This document shows, in pieces, positions 27,201 to 36,920 of a stretch of 64,000 nt of DNA. The first letter of the stretch is position 1, and every line of letters begins with the position of its first letter. Source of the DNA: Rosistilla oblonga. GTDB taxonomy: Bacteria; Planctomycetota; Planctomycetia; Pirellulales; Pirellulaceae. The notes under the pieces were generated by a model, which ran no database searches, was not told the DNA's origin, and saw only the letters and a list, made by a program, of their open reading frames with translations. Made by a program: the position numbers and the translations under genes. The stretch covers positions 4,843,339 to 4,907,338 of the forward strand of contig NZ_CP036292.1 of NCBI RefSeq assembly GCF_007751715.1, given 5' to 3'.

Positions 27201-28535
27201 GTCTTCTTCGTCGTCGGTGCTGGGCGCGGCGTCGAGGCTGGCTAGCGGAGCGGCTAGGCGGACTCGCAGGCTGACGATGCGGGGACCTTCGACGCGCAGG
27301 ATCTCGATCTTCGCTCCGTCGATCTGAATCACGTCTCCCTGCTCGGCGACTCTTCCCAGTTGTTGCATCACAAATCCGCCCAGCGAGTCGGAATCGTGCG
27401 ACTGCAGCGTCAGCCCCATCATTTTGTTGATGTCATCCAGCGGCGTCTGCCCGAGGACGCGGAAGGTTTGATCGTCTTCGCGAACGATGTCGCGGACCTG
27501 TTCGTCGAACTCGTCCTCCAGTTCGCCCACCAACTCTTCGAGCACATCTTCCAGCGTGACGACGCCGACGACGGTACCGTGTTCATCGACGACAAAAGCC
27601 AACAGCGATTGCGACGACTTAAAATGCTGCAGCAGCGTTTTGATCGGGATCGTTTCGGGAACGAAGTTTGGCGGCTGAAGCAGGGCGGCGCGGTCCAGCG
27701 GTTGCGAAAGATCGAGCCCCACCAGGTGCTGGATGTGCAGCACGCCAACGGCTTTCTCGAGCGATTGCTCGACGACCGGATAGCGACTGAAGCGGTATTT
27801 GCGGATCGTCGTGATCCAGTCTTCGATCGGCGCGTCCATCGACAGCGTGACCACATCGGTTCGCGGGGTCATGATTTGATGGGCCGATTGATCGTCGAAC
27901 TCCAACACCGCGTTGATCAATTGGGCTTCGCTGCGAGTCAATTCGCCATGCACGTGCGATTGAGCGACAAGGTTCCGCAGCTCCTCTTCGGTGTGCGGCG
28001 TGCCGTGCTCGTCGACAGCATCGACACCGATCGATCGCAACAGCAGCGACGTGATCCAGTTCAGGGCGACCAGCAACGGATAGGCGACGTAATAGAAACC
28101 GGCCAGCGGCAGAGCGCACCAAACGGCCATCGGTTCGGGTTTGCGGATCGCAAAGATCTTGGGTGCCTGTTCTCCGATGACCAGGTGCAGTGCCGTGATC
28201 GTGGTGAAGGCGAAGACCAGGGAAACGACATGCAGCACGTCGGGGTTGGAGATCCCGATCCAGGCGAAGACCGGTTCGATCAGATGATGGAACGCCGGTT
28301 CGCCGACCCAACCCAAGGCGAGCGAGGCGAGCGTGATTCCAAGTTGGCAAGCCGATAGCGACGCATCCAACCGCCTGGCGAGCCAGCTGGCAACTTTGGC
28401 AAACAGATTGCCGCCGAGTGCCATCTGTTCCAGCCGGCTAGGCCGAGCCTTGACGAGAGCGAACTCCGCCGCAACAAAAAAGCCGTTGATCACCACCAGC
28501 AGCAGGGCGATTCCAAAGTTGATCCAATTTTCCAT
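27186..28535 (-). CDS. CNNM/CorC-type transporter (hemolysin family)
   Basis: 449 residues: an N-terminal CNNM transmembrane domain (about 1-180, INGFFVAAEFALVKARPSRL), a pair of CBS domains (about 200-330, IMTPRTDVVTLSMDAPIED ... VVDEHGTVVGVVTLEDVLEELVGEL) and a C-terminal CorC_HlyC domain (about 345-435). The family exports Mg2+ or Co2+ in some members; the hemolysin name is historical. The acidic C-terminal tail is unusual. Convergent overlap of 15 bp with the upstream membrane gene. Confidence 0.9.
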   Translation of the reverse strand: MENWINFGIALLLVVINGFFVAAEFALVKARPSRLEQMALGGNLFAKVASWLARRLDASLSACQLGITLASLALGWVGEPAFHHLIEPVFAWIGISNPDVLHVVSLVFAFTTITALHLVIGEQAPKIFAIRKPEPMAVWCALPLAGFYYVAYPLLVALNWITSLLLRSIGVDAVDEHGTPHTEEELRNLVAQSHVHGELTRSEAQLINAVLEFDDQSAHQIMTPRTDVVTLSMDAPIEDWITTIRKYRFSRYPVVEQSLEKAVGVLHIQHLVGLDLSQPLDRAALLQPPNFVPETIPIKTLLQHFKSSQSLLAFVVDEHGTVVGVVTLEDVLEELVGELEDEFDEQVRDIVREDDQTFRVLGQTPLDDINKMMGLTLQSHDSDSLGGFVMQQLGRVAEQGDVIQIDGAKIEILRVEGPRIVSLRVRLAAPLASLDAAPSTDDEEDSAAQ

Positions 28536-28730
28536 AGTATCGATAGCGGCCGGTGTTAAGATCCCAACAAACGAAACAATTCAAGCGAACTTGCGATCCC
28601 AGCAAGCGACACCAATGATAGACGCTATTGCAGCATGTGCCGAGGATAGCGATAGGTTCTGTTTTTCTGGTCGCCCCAAGATGCCGGCTCGGCGGTACTT
28701 GGGGAGGCATGGCGACGGACAATAAATCTT

Positions 28731-30035
28731 GTGGAAACGAACCGATCCGATAACAAATCGACGACGGAACCTGCCGATGACACGGCCGCGAAAAATCGTG
28801 AAACCGATGCCATCGAGGAGGCGTATCGCACGCACAGCCGCGCGGTGTTCGCCACGCTGGTCCGGTTGATCGGCGATTTTGATCTCGCCGAAGAAGCATT
28901 GCACGAAGCGTTTATCGCGGCGCTCGAAAAGTGGCAGCAACAGGGAATCCCGGCCGATCCGCGATCGTGGCTGGTGTCGTCTGGACGGTTTAAAGCGATC
29001 GATGTGATTCGCCGCCGCGCTCGATTCCATCGCGCGGCCGACGAACTGGCCCAACGCATCGAAGAGATCGCCGCGGCCAACGCAAGTGTCAGCGAGCGGG
29101 AGATCCAAGACGATCGCTTGCGGCTGATCTTCACTTGCTGCCACCCGGCGATCGATCCCAAGGTCCAGGTACCGCTGACGTTGCGGGAGGTCTGCGGGCT
29201 GACGACCGAAGAGATCGCAAGCGCCTTCCTCGCCTCGCCGTCGACGATGGCTCAACGGATTGTTCGCGGCAAAGCAAAGATTCGCGACGCCAAGATCCCG
29301 TTTGTCGTCCCCTCGCTGACCGAATTGCCCGAGCGACTCGACGCGGTGCTGTCGGTCGTCTATCTGGTCTTCAACGAAGGCTATTCGGCGTCGACTGGGG
29401 AGAGCCTCACGCGCCCCGATCTTTCGCAAGAGGCGATCCGACTGAGTCGGTTGATCGTGGAGTTGTTGCCCGATCCCGAGGCGATGGGGCTGCTGGCAAT
29501 GATGCTGCTGCACGAATCGCGGCGGCAAGCTCGACTGACGCCCGACGGCGACTTGGTGCTGTTGGAAGATCAGGATCGCAGTTTATGGGATCGCGATTTG
29601 ATCGACGAAGGAAAGCTGTGGGTGCAGCGTTCGTTGGAATCTCGCCGCGTGGGCGGTTACGCGATTCAAGCGGCGATCTCGGCGGTTCACGCCGACGCGG
29701 TGACTGCCGATGCCACCGATTGGCCTCAGATCGTCGCCCTGTATGGCGTTCTGATGCAAGCGACGCCATCGCCCGTGATCGAACTGAATCGAGCCGTTGC
29801 GGTGGCGATGGCCGATGGTCCCGCGGCGGGGCTGGAGATCATCGATGCGATCTTGCAGCGTGGCGAATTGCAGGGATATCGGCTGGCTCACGCCGCCCGC
29901 GGCGAACTGCTCCGCCGCCAGGGACAGATCGATGCGGCGCGAGCCGCATTCCGGCGGGCTCTCGAACTGGCGACCCAAGAACCCGAGCGGCGGTTCTTAA
30001 CGCGAAAGCTCGACGCGCTCGATCAGGTCGAGTAG
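28731..30035 (+). CDS. ECF sigma factor with C-terminal TPR-like domain (ECF42-like)
   Basis: 434 residues, far longer than a plain ECF. Sigma region 2 is about 28-95 (FDLAEEALHEAFIAAL, DPRSWLVSSGRFKAIDVIRR) and region 4 about 150-200. The rest (about 200-434, VYLVFNEGYSAS ... LNRAVAVAMADGPAAGLEII) is the DUF6596/TPR part of this class. Family members often sit beside YCII/DGPF genes; none is here. The GTG at 28731 is chosen; an out-of-frame ATG at 28709 precedes it. It overlaps the convergent argJ by 13 bp. Confidence 0.88.
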   Translation: METNRSDNKSTTEPADDTAAKNRETDAIEEAYRTHSRAVFATLVRLIGDFDLAEEALHEAFIAALEKWQQQGIPADPRSWLVSSGRFKAIDVIRRRARFHRAADELAQRIEEIAAANASVSEREIQDDRLRLIFTCCHPAIDPKVQVPLTLREVCGLTTEEIASAFLASPSTMAQRIVRGKAKIRDAKIPFVVPSLTELPERLDAVLSVVYLVFNEGYSASTGESLTRPDLSQEAIRLSRLIVELLPDPEAMGLLAMMLLHESRRQARLTPDGDLVLLEDQDRSLWDRDLIDEGKLWVQRSLESRRVGGYAIQAAISAVHADAVTADATDWPQIVALYGVLMQATPSPVIELNRAVAVAMADGPAAGLEIIDAILQRGELQGYRLAHAARGELLRRQGQIDAARAAFRRALELATQEPERRFLTRKLDALDQVE

Positions 30036-31210
30036 TCGGAGTTGAAGGTCACGTAGTCGGTCGTCAGGTCGCTGGTCCAGAAGACCGAAGTTCCCGGCCC
30101 GTCGCCGACGGTCACTTCCAGAACCACCGTCTTATCGGCCGCCATGCTTTCGCTGATCGCTTTTTCATCGAAGTCGATCGGCTGGCCTTTGTCGAAAACC
30201 ATCGAACCGTTGATCTTCAGCTGGCACAGTTCGGGGCGAACCAAGACGCCCGCATATCCCGCGGCCGACATGATCCGTCCCCAATTGGGATCGTTCCCAG
30301 TCACCGCCGTTTTGACCAGCGGGCTGTCGGCGATCGATTTGGCGATCTGCTTGGCATCGGCATCGCAATCGGCACCACCGACACGGATCTCGATCACATG
30401 ATGCGCCCCTTCGCCGTCGGCGGGGATCTGTTTGGCCAACTCGATACAGAAATCGGTCAGCACTTCGGTGAAGCGAGCCAAATGTTCTTCGGCCAGCGGC
30501 GTCGCCGACGCGGTGCCACTACACAACAGGTTGACCGTGTCGTTGGTGCTCGTGTGCCCATCGACGCTGATGCTGTTAAAGCTTGCATCGGCGGCGACAC
30601 GCAGCGCCCGTTGCGCGTCGATCTTGCTAAGGTTCGCATCGCACAAAACCAGCCCCAGCATCGTCGCCATGTTCGGGCCGATCATGCCGGCTCCCTTGGC
30701 CATCGCGGCAAAGGTGATCTTCTGGTCGCCGATCTGTTCGCAGCGGAAGGCCAGCTTGCGACCTTGGTCGGTCGTTAGGATGCCATCGGCGGCGGCGAGG
30801 AAATTGTCGGAAGAATCGTTCAACTGCTCGGCAGCCGACTGGATCCCCTGCTCGATGCGATCCATCGGCAGCTTGTGTCCGATGATCCCGGTGCTCATCA
30901 CCAGCACGCTGCTGGGATCGAGCTCGCACGCCTTGGCGACAAGGTTCGTCATCGCCAACGCGTCGCGGTCACCTTGCTGGCCGGTACAAGCGTTGGCGTT
31001 GCCGCTGTTGATCACGACGGCGCGAACTGCCGACGAAGGGGTGCGGCTGCGGCTGAGCACGACTGGGGCAGCGACGATCTTGTTTTGGGTGTAGACGCCC
31101 GCGGCGACGAGGTCGCGGTCACCGACAACCAGCGTCAGGTCCTTGCGGTCGGCTTTGGCTTTGATGCCGCAACGCACGCCGGCAAATCGAAATCCTTGAG
31201 GAAGCTGCAT
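30023..31210 (-). CDS. argJ: ArgJ, bifunctional glutamate N-acetyltransferase/ornithine acetyltransferase
   Basis: 395 residues; it recycles the acetyl group of N-acetylornithine in arginine synthesis. The self-cleaving site is MIGPNMATML, with the nucleophile T183 becoming the N-terminus of the beta chain. VINSGNANACTG, VMSTGIIGHKLPMD and VDGHTSTNDTV are family blocks; in the last a histidine replaces the more common aspartate. It is monocistronic here, and its promoter region (31211-31422) is shared with the divergent ABC exporter. Confidence 0.94.
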   Translation of the reverse strand: MQLPQGFRFAGVRCGIKAKADRKDLTLVVGDRDLVAAGVYTQNKIVAAPVVLSRSRTPSSAVRAVVINSGNANACTGQQGDRDALAMTNLVAKACELDPSSVLVMSTGIIGHKLPMDRIEQGIQSAAEQLNDSSDNFLAAADGILTTDQGRKLAFRCEQIGDQKITFAAMAKGAGMIGPNMATMLGLVLCDANLSKIDAQRALRVAADASFNSISVDGHTSTNDTVNLLCSGTASATPLAEEHLARFTEVLTDFCIELAKQIPADGEGAHHVIEIRVGGADCDADAKQIAKSIADSPLVKTAVTGNDPNWGRIMSAAGYAGVLVRPELCQLKINGSMVFDKGQPIDFDEKAISESMAADKTVVLEVTVGDGPGTSVFWTSDLTTDYVTFNSDYST

Positions 31211-31422
31211 CGTTCCCTTTCATGGTCTGGCGAAAAAAAGTTGGGCGGCACAAAATAAATTATCGTATTGGGCGGATGCCGGGCGTTGATTTTATGCAGA
31301 CGGAGGTTTGTTGAGTAGGCCGGTCGCCGTTGTTATCGGGACGACGCACGATCGGTTACAGCCTACACTACACGCTTCGATCGCCTCTCCGCTGCTCCCT
31401 CTCGCTCTCCGAATCCAAGCCT

Positions 31423-32346
31423 ATGTCGATTGTTGAAACGCGCGCGTTGACGAAACGTTTTGGGGACTTTGTTGCCTTGGACCACTGCTCGTTGACTGTC
31501 CAACCGGGTGACGTGTTTGGGTTGCTGGGGCCCAATGGAGCGGGGAAGACGACGCTGCTGCGAACCCTGCTCGGTTTCCTGCGACCGACTTCGGGAACCG
31601 CGTCGATCTGCGGTCACGATGTGTTCACCGAAAGCCTGGCGGTTCGCCAAAACGTCGCCTACCTGCCGGGCGACGCACGATTGCCGCGGCATATGCGAGG
31701 CCGCAGCGTGCTGCGATTCTTCAGCGATCTGCATCCGTTGGGTTCCACCGAGCGCAGCTTGGCGCTTGCCGACCGCTTCGAATTGGACCTGCAACGCCGC
31801 GTTGGATTTATGTCGACAGGAATGCGACAGAAGTTGGCGCTCTGCGTCGTGCTGGCGACTCAATCGCCGATCGTGATCCTCGACGAACCGACAGCCAACC
31901 TGGACCCTTCGGTTCGCAAGGCGGTGTTAGAACAAGTCGAACAGATCCGCGACGCCGGCCGCACGGTGATCCTTTCATCGCATGTGCTCTCGGAAATCGA
32001 ACAGGTCTGCAACCGAGTCGTCTTCTTGCGACGAGGCCAATTGGTGTTGGAGCAATCGATCGCGGCGCTCAAGGATCAGCACCGGATCGTGATCTGGATC
32101 GACGAAGACCTGTTCGACATCCCCGAGTCGCTGCAGCAGCGCGTGACGCAAACATCTCGCGACGGAGACCGGATCGTGCTGGAGACCGATGGCGATCTGG
32201 TCCCCTTGCTCAGCTGGTTGGCGACGCTCGCCCCGCGCGAACTGCGGTTGGAACCGTTGGGAATCGAAGCGATCTACGACCGCGTGCATCATGCCGAAAC
32301 CGAGGCGGTTGGCACAATGAACGACGCGGCGCAGGAGGTGGCATGA
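31423..32346 (+). CDS. ABC transporter ATP-binding protein
   Basis: 308 residues. Walker A GPNGAGKTT, Walker B IVILDEPTANLDP and the switch histidine SSHVLSEIE are intact. The signature reads MSTGMRQKLAL in place of LSGGQ..., a degenerate form seen in some ABC-2 export ATPases. The ATG at 31423 is chosen over 31330 because the family starts MS.VE...LTKRFGD. It overlaps its permease by 4 bp (ATGA). Confidence 0.87.
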   Translation: MSIVETRALTKRFGDFVALDHCSLTVQPGDVFGLLGPNGAGKTTLLRTLLGFLRPTSGTASICGHDVFTESLAVRQNVAYLPGDARLPRHMRGRSVLRFFSDLHPLGSTERSLALADRFELDLQRRVGFMSTGMRQKLALCVVLATQSPIVILDEPTANLDPSVRKAVLEQVEQIRDAGRTVILSSHVLSEIEQVCNRVVFLRRGQLVLEQSIAALKDQHRIVIWIDEDLFDIPESLQQRVTQTSRDGDRIVLETDGDLVPLLSWLATLAPRELRLEPLGIEAIYDRVHHAETEAVGTMNDAAQEVA

Positions 32347-33314
32347 TGACACGTGTATTGATTCGAAAGTTTATCGGTGAAGCGATCCTATTGTGGGCGG
32401 CTTGCGCTCTGGCGTTGGTCGCGTTCAATGTCTTGCGAGTTTGGTTGGTTAGCCAAATGGAGATGGAACGCTTCAAGGCGATCATCGAACAGTTCCGCGA
32501 CTACGAACGATTTTCGCCGATTCCGTTCGATCAACTGTTCAGCTACGTCGGCCGGATCGGGATGACGTTTGACGAACCGATCGTGATCTTATGTGTTGTC
32601 GTCTGGGTGATCGCTCGCGGGTCCGACGTGGTCAGCGGCGAACTGGGACGCGGCACGCTGGAGATGCTGCTGGCCCAACCGGTCACGCGAACTCAAGTGA
32701 TGCGGGCGCATGGGATCGTCGCCGTGACCGGCTTGGCGGGGCTGACGCTGTGCGTTTGGCTGGGGATATGGATTGGGATCATGTGTTTCACTGTCAAACA
32801 GACTCCGCCGACGCCAACGTTCTACATCCCGCTGATCGGATTGCATCTACCGATCCTGACAGGCCCGATCGAACCGATCGACACGCCGATGCGCGAACTC
32901 GTGTCGGCACAGGTGTTTGGTGTCGGCGTTTTGAATCTGTTTGCGTTTGGATTTGCACTGCTGGGAATCAGCACTTGGATCAGCAGCATCGATCGTTATC
33001 GCTGGCGAGCGGTCGGCGTGACGATCGGCTTTTATGTGGTCAATGTGATCCTGATGATCGCCTCGCAAGCGACCGAGCGACTCGACTGGCTGAAATATTT
33101 CACTTATTTCACCGCCTACATGCCGCAGGAGATTATCCAGCACCAGATGAATCTCGAGACGGGATCGCCGTGGCAGATCCTGATCTCCGACGCCACAGGA
33201 GCGCGGCAACCGGGCCCATTTGCGGCGACTTTGTTCCTATTACTGATTGGCGTCGCCGGCTACTCGCTAGCATTTCGTCGATTTAATCGCCGCGATCTCC
33301 CCGCACCGGTCTAG
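32343..33314 (+). CDS. ABC-2 family permease
   Basis: 323 residues with six membrane helices. GSDVVSGELGRGTLEMLLAQPVTRTQVMRAH is the conserved cytoplasmic coupling block of ABC-2 permeases. The long periplasmic loop around 150-190 is rich in proline. Translational overlap with the ATPase indicates one exporter. Substrate unknown. Confidence 0.83.
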   Translation: MMTRVLIRKFIGEAILLWAACALALVAFNVLRVWLVSQMEMERFKAIIEQFRDYERFSPIPFDQLFSYVGRIGMTFDEPIVILCVVVWVIARGSDVVSGELGRGTLEMLLAQPVTRTQVMRAHGIVAVTGLAGLTLCVWLGIWIGIMCFTVKQTPPTPTFYIPLIGLHLPILTGPIEPIDTPMRELVSAQVFGVGVLNLFAFGFALLGISTWISSIDRYRWRAVGVTIGFYVVNVILMIASQATERLDWLKYFTYFTAYMPQEIIQHQMNLETGSPWQILISDATGARQPGPFAATLFLLLIGVAGYSLAFRRFNRRDLPAPV

Positions 33315-33454
33315 CCTGCGGTCAACCCATCAGCGAAAATGCAGGCACCACACGAGTAATGCCATTTTGTTTAGCGTTGCTCGCATTGCCCGAATTCGAT
33401 AACTTTATGCATTGTTACTAAGTTCCCTAACACTCTGCGTCGCGAGATTCCTCC

Positions 33455-34564
33455 ATGCTTCGTTCCCTAATCACGCTAACACTCGTCATGTGCGGCGTTT
33501 TGCAGTTGTCGGCAGACGATGCAAACAAATCGCTTCGCGTGAAGACAGCAAGCACCACATCGCTCGCCGCAGCGAGCAACGCATTCCCTGAAGGCTTGAT
33601 CGCCAACCTGGACCGCGACGGTCGCATCCAGGTTCAACTGCTGGATCTGACCGCTGGCAAAGCTGGCGCGGCGGGCAACCTTGCGGTTACGCTGGTAGGC
33701 GTCGACGGCGGCGTTGGTCATGCAGTTGCCGGAGCCAACGGAATCGCTTCGCTGCAAGCTCCTGGTGCTGGCTGGTATTCGTTGGTTGTTGCCGACGCCG
33801 ACCAACAAAAGCATGGCGTGTTGTTCATCTACGCAAACGCCACCGGCGAAGCGAAGACAGCACCACTTGCTTTCCCAATCGTCTCGGTTGGCGAGGGAGC
33901 AGTGCTGCAGAACATCCGCGGTTACCTGGGTGACGTTTCGGGACCGTTTGCACCGCTGGCTGGCATCAACGCCTACCAAATCGCAAGCGGCGATTTCTAC
34001 CGCGTCCAACTCGCCTCCAACGGAACCTTGAACGGACAGGTTATCGCTCCCCTGCGTGCTGATGGCCAAAGCATCGGTTCGCTGGAATCAACCAACATCA
34101 CGATCATCCAAAATGGCGCAGCGCTTAAGCGTACGACCGTCAACTCTTCGGGAAGCTTCTCGGTCGCGGGACTGAAACCAGGTGCCTACGGCGTAATCGC
34201 TGCCGGACAACTCGGCTACACCGCGTTTTCGATCGAAGCCCTTGCGACTCCAACCGTTCAACCGGTCAGCACACGAGCCAACCTGCAAGGTGGCGGCCTG
34301 ATCTGCTGCTTGGTTCCCGCTTCGATGATGGGCCCAACGATGGAAGCCGTTAGCGAATCGTTCGGAGAGAGCGGCGGATTTGCAAACGCAGGTCCTGGAG
34401 CTCCAGGCCCAGCGGCTGGTGGCGGTGGAATGACCGGCGGCGGTGGTGGTGGAGGTGGCGGTGGCGACATCGCAGCTCTGGCTGCTCTTGGAGCGGCCGC
34501 AGCCGTCTTGGCAGCCAACGACGATGACGACGACAACTTCGTCGCCAGCCCCGCAGCTCCCTAG
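33455..34564 (+). CDS. Secreted protein with Gly- and Asp-rich tail, unknown
   Basis: 369 residues with a signal peptide (SLITLTLVMCGVLQLSA). The body (about 40-280) reads like carboxypeptidase-regulatory/beta-sandwich repeats (DGGVGHAVAGANGIASLQ, GSFSVAGLKPGAYGVIAAG). The C-terminus has a poly-glycine stretch (about 325-342), then an alanine-rich hydrophobic helix (DIAALAALGAAAAVLAA) and a run of Asp (NDDDDDNF). This layout of helix plus acidic end resembles sorting or anchoring tails. No enzyme motif is seen. A strong terminator follows. Confidence 0.7.
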   Translation: MLRSLITLTLVMCGVLQLSADDANKSLRVKTASTTSLAAASNAFPEGLIANLDRDGRIQVQLLDLTAGKAGAAGNLAVTLVGVDGGVGHAVAGANGIASLQAPGAGWYSLVVADADQQKHGVLFIYANATGEAKTAPLAFPIVSVGEGAVLQNIRGYLGDVSGPFAPLAGINAYQIASGDFYRVQLASNGTLNGQVIAPLRADGQSIGSLESTNITIIQNGAALKRTTVNSSGSFSVAGLKPGAYGVIAAGQLGYTAFSIEALATPTVQPVSTRANLQGGGLICCLVPASMMGPTMEAVSESFGESGGFANAGPGAPGPAAGGGGMTGGGGGGGGGGDIAALAALGAAAAVLAANDDDDDNFVASPAAP

Positions 34565-34614
34565 TCGAGCCAAAGTGTCCCTCGCGGGGAACATTAAATT
34601 TAAGTGAAAATACG

Positions 34615-34648
34615 AACAGGCCTTCGATTATCGAAGGCCTGTTTTTTT
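34615..34648 (+). terminator. Intrinsic terminator
   Basis: A 13-bp perfect stem, AACAGGCCTTCGA / TCGAAGGCCTGTT, with a TTA loop, followed by a run of T's. It begins 50 bp after the stop of the secreted Gly/Asp-tailed protein. It is the strongest intrinsic terminator I find in the window. Confidence 0.92.
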
Positions 34649-34946
34649 ATGCAGCCACCTTCGCTCCGACGCCCCAGCTGGACCGCAGCTGGGTCGCGGT
34701 AGCAATACAATCGATGCCCCTTGGCATCAAACCGGGGCTAGCGATGCCAAGAACTTGGAGCGCGGGCGAATGCTGCAGCCCAGCCCCGATGGCAACCTTC
34801 TTAAGAGAACCGCAAGGACTGCGGATTGAGAAGCACTCGGATCGCGGAACGATGATCCGCCAAGGTTCGCATGCCGCAACGCCCCACAGGCGCCCGGCAC
34901 TGCACACCGCAGTGCTGCTGCGATGGCTTATCGATCGCGTGAGGGT
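34649..34946. other. Gene-free stretch
   Basis: About 300 bp between the terminator and the phosphatase stop. It contains an ACCGGGGCTA segment like one arm of the nested palindrome at 62.4 kb, but no gene or paired structure that I can support. Confidence 0.35.
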
Positions 34947-36191
34947 TTAGAAGTCGATCGTAGAGTCGCTCGCTTGGCGACGATGCTGCTCGCGCAACTG
35001 TTCCATCGTTGCGATGATCGCTTCGGATTGGAAGTGAACAGCTTCGCGCGACTTACCACTCTGCTGAGCCTGTTTCGCCTTGAACTCCAACGCGTTGATC
35101 TCGCTCCAATCGACAGTCCACTTCTTTTCGTTCGACGCGTCGCGGAGAGCGTTAACGGTGCCGATCAAGTTCTTGATCAATGCACGACTGTCGGAGCAAT
35201 CGTAGCGGCGATAGGGACTTGTGGTACTGCGCGGCGTGTTGGATGTCGTCGAGGCGAGCGGCGTCGACTTGCCGCCAACAATGATCGCCACACCAGCGGC
35301 GACCAAACTGACGGCTCCCGCCACCGCGGCGGCGACATGGCTGCCGAGCAACAGGAACACGATCGCGGCCAACAGACACGTTCCGGCAACCATCGCAAAC
35401 GGCATCGACACCTGCGGCGGATTCCGCGGCAGATGTTGGCCAGCCACCGAAGCCGCTCCGCCAACGTCCGCATCGTCGACGCGAACGACAACGATCGTGA
35501 TGTTGTCGGGACCGCCACGAAGATTGGCCAGATCGACCATCACGCGACAGGCATCTTTGGGCGGCAAGCAGTCCAACAGAACGCCGATCTCGACGTCGTC
35601 GACCTGCCCGGTCAACCCATCGCTGCAAAGCAGAAAGGTATCCCCGGACTGCAGCGGCCAAGGGCCTTCGACATCGACCATCACTTGTGCGTTGGGGCCC
35701 AATGAACGCGTGATCACGTTCTTCGGGATGTTGCGGCTGAGCTTCTTATCGATCGGCCCTGCGGCCTCCATCTCCCAGACCAAACTGTGGTCGAAGGTCA
35801 ACTGCTCGAGCGACTGGTTGCGAAGTCTATAGACGCGGCTATCACCGACATGCCCCACCCAAGCCCCCTCGGGAGCAAGCACCAGCGAACTGCCGGTCGT
35901 TCCCATGTTGTGGAACTCGGGATTCTTCTGGCCTCGCTGATAGATCTCTTGATTGGCTTCTTGGATCGCTTTGCGAAGCGCTTCGGCGACCGGAGCGTCA
36001 GAAGGGCGGAAGTAGTGGTGCGGGATCTGTTCGACAGCTAATTTGCTAGCCAATTCCCCAGCCGCGTGAGCTCCCATGCCGTCGGCGACGACAAAGAGAT
36101 GACCGCGACGCTGCCATCGGTCGGAGGAATCCGAAATCTGGACAACTGCAGAATCCTGGTTGTTCGCGCGACGCATGCCTACGTCGGACAA
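34947..36191 (-). CDS. PP2C-type Ser/Thr protein phosphatase with membrane tail
   Basis: 414 residues. The PP2C domain (about 1-245) shows SDVGMRRANNQD, the metal-binding VVADGMGAHAAGE, VGHVGDSRVYRL, LCSDGLTG and GGPDNITIVVV. Two hydrophobic helices follow (about 270-310), then a soluble helical C-terminus. It probably counteracts Hanks-type kinases at the membrane. Start: the TTG at 36191 keeps the family's SDVG start; the ATG at 36176 would lose it. It is divergent from the PEGA lipoprotein. Confidence 0.88.
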   Translation of the reverse strand: MSDVGMRRANNQDSAVVQISDSSDRWQRRGHLFVVADGMGAHAAGELASKLAVEQIPHHYFRPSDAPVAEALRKAIQEANQEIYQRGQKNPEFHNMGTTGSSLVLAPEGAWVGHVGDSRVYRLRNQSLEQLTFDHSLVWEMEAAGPIDKKLSRNIPKNVITRSLGPNAQVMVDVEGPWPLQSGDTFLLCSDGLTGQVDDVEIGVLLDCLPPKDACRVMVDLANLRGGPDNITIVVVRVDDADVGGAASVAGQHLPRNPPQVSMPFAMVAGTCLLAAIVFLLLGSHVAAAVAGAVSLVAAGVAIIVGGKSTPLASTTSNTPRSTTSPYRRYDCSDSRALIKNLIGTVNALRDASNEKKWTVDWSEINALEFKAKQAQQSGKSREAVHFQSEAIIATMEQLREQHRRQASDSTIDF

Positions 36192-36377
36192 GATTGCGTG
36201 TTCGATGGGATCAGCCCTGTTTTCGGTGGGTTTCGATTGCTAGCCCCGCGTCGCGGACGAGATCTATTGTATTTAGTTCAGCGGTTCAGACCTACCCGGC
36301 AATCGGTCTGGCGACCAAGGCGGTCTTGTCATTACACTGCCACCGATTTCTGCGGAAACGGCGACGCAGGCAGTAAT

Positions 36378-36917
36378 ATGATAAGGCAAGCAATGAACGG
36401 TCTGGGGCCTCGATATTATCTTTCGATCAACCTTTTGGTGCTAGGCATCGTCCTGGCTTGCTCGGGGTGCGTCCGCCGCCGGCTGATGGTCCGCACCGAC
36501 CCTCCGGGTGCGCTTGTATCGGTCGACAACCAAGTGATCGGAAATTCGCCCGCCGCGAGTCCGTTTGTCTATTACGGAACGCGCGAGATCCGCGTCGAAC
36601 GCGATGGTTACGAAACGCAGACGCTGCGACATAAGATCAACGCTCCCTGGTACCAGTTGCCCGGAATCGATTTCATCGCCGAAACCCTCTGGCCGTTTGA
36701 GATCCGCGACGAACGAGTGATCGACACCAAACTGGTCCCGCGAGTCAGCGAGCCAGCCGATGTGATCGCCGGCCGAGCCGACCAATTGCGCGAACAATCG
36801 CGAACCGGTGTCGCGACACCGCTGCCGCCAACCGCGATGCCACCAACTGCCGTCCCGTTGCCGCCAAACTCCCAAACGCTTCCCTTCGGTGGCGTGCCGG
36901 CTCAAGTCTCGCAATAG
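36378..36917 (+). CDS. PEGA-domain lipoprotein
   Basis: About 179 residues. Signal peptide with lipobox LACSGC, then a single PEGA domain (about 33-80: LMVRTDPPGALVSVDNQVIG ... REIRVERDGYE), whose family links surface proteins to the envelope. The C-terminal 40 residues are proline/threonine-rich (LPPTAMPPTAVPLPP). The start is the ATG at 36378 or 36393. The stop is 3 bp from that of the convergent DUF3592 gene. Confidence 0.85.
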   Translation: MIRQAMNGLGPRYYLSINLLVLGIVLACSGCVRRRLMVRTDPPGALVSVDNQVIGNSPAASPFVYYGTREIRVERDGYETQTLRHKINAPWYQLPGIDFIAETLWPFEIRDERVIDTKLVPRVSEPADVIAGRADQLREQSRTGVATPLPPTAMPPTAVPLPPNSQTLPFGGVPAQVSQ

Positions 36918-36920
36918 CCG

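Noticed and set aside
28701-28753. ATG at 28709 with GGGGAGG just upstream as a leader peptide or alternative start of the sigma factor
   Set aside because: Out of frame with the sigma gene, and the ribosome-binding-like string is only 1 nt from the ATG, too close to be convincing.
29135-30778. 547-residue open frame overlapping the sigma factor and argJ
   Set aside because: Arg/Gly-rich low-quality translation out of frame with two clear genes.
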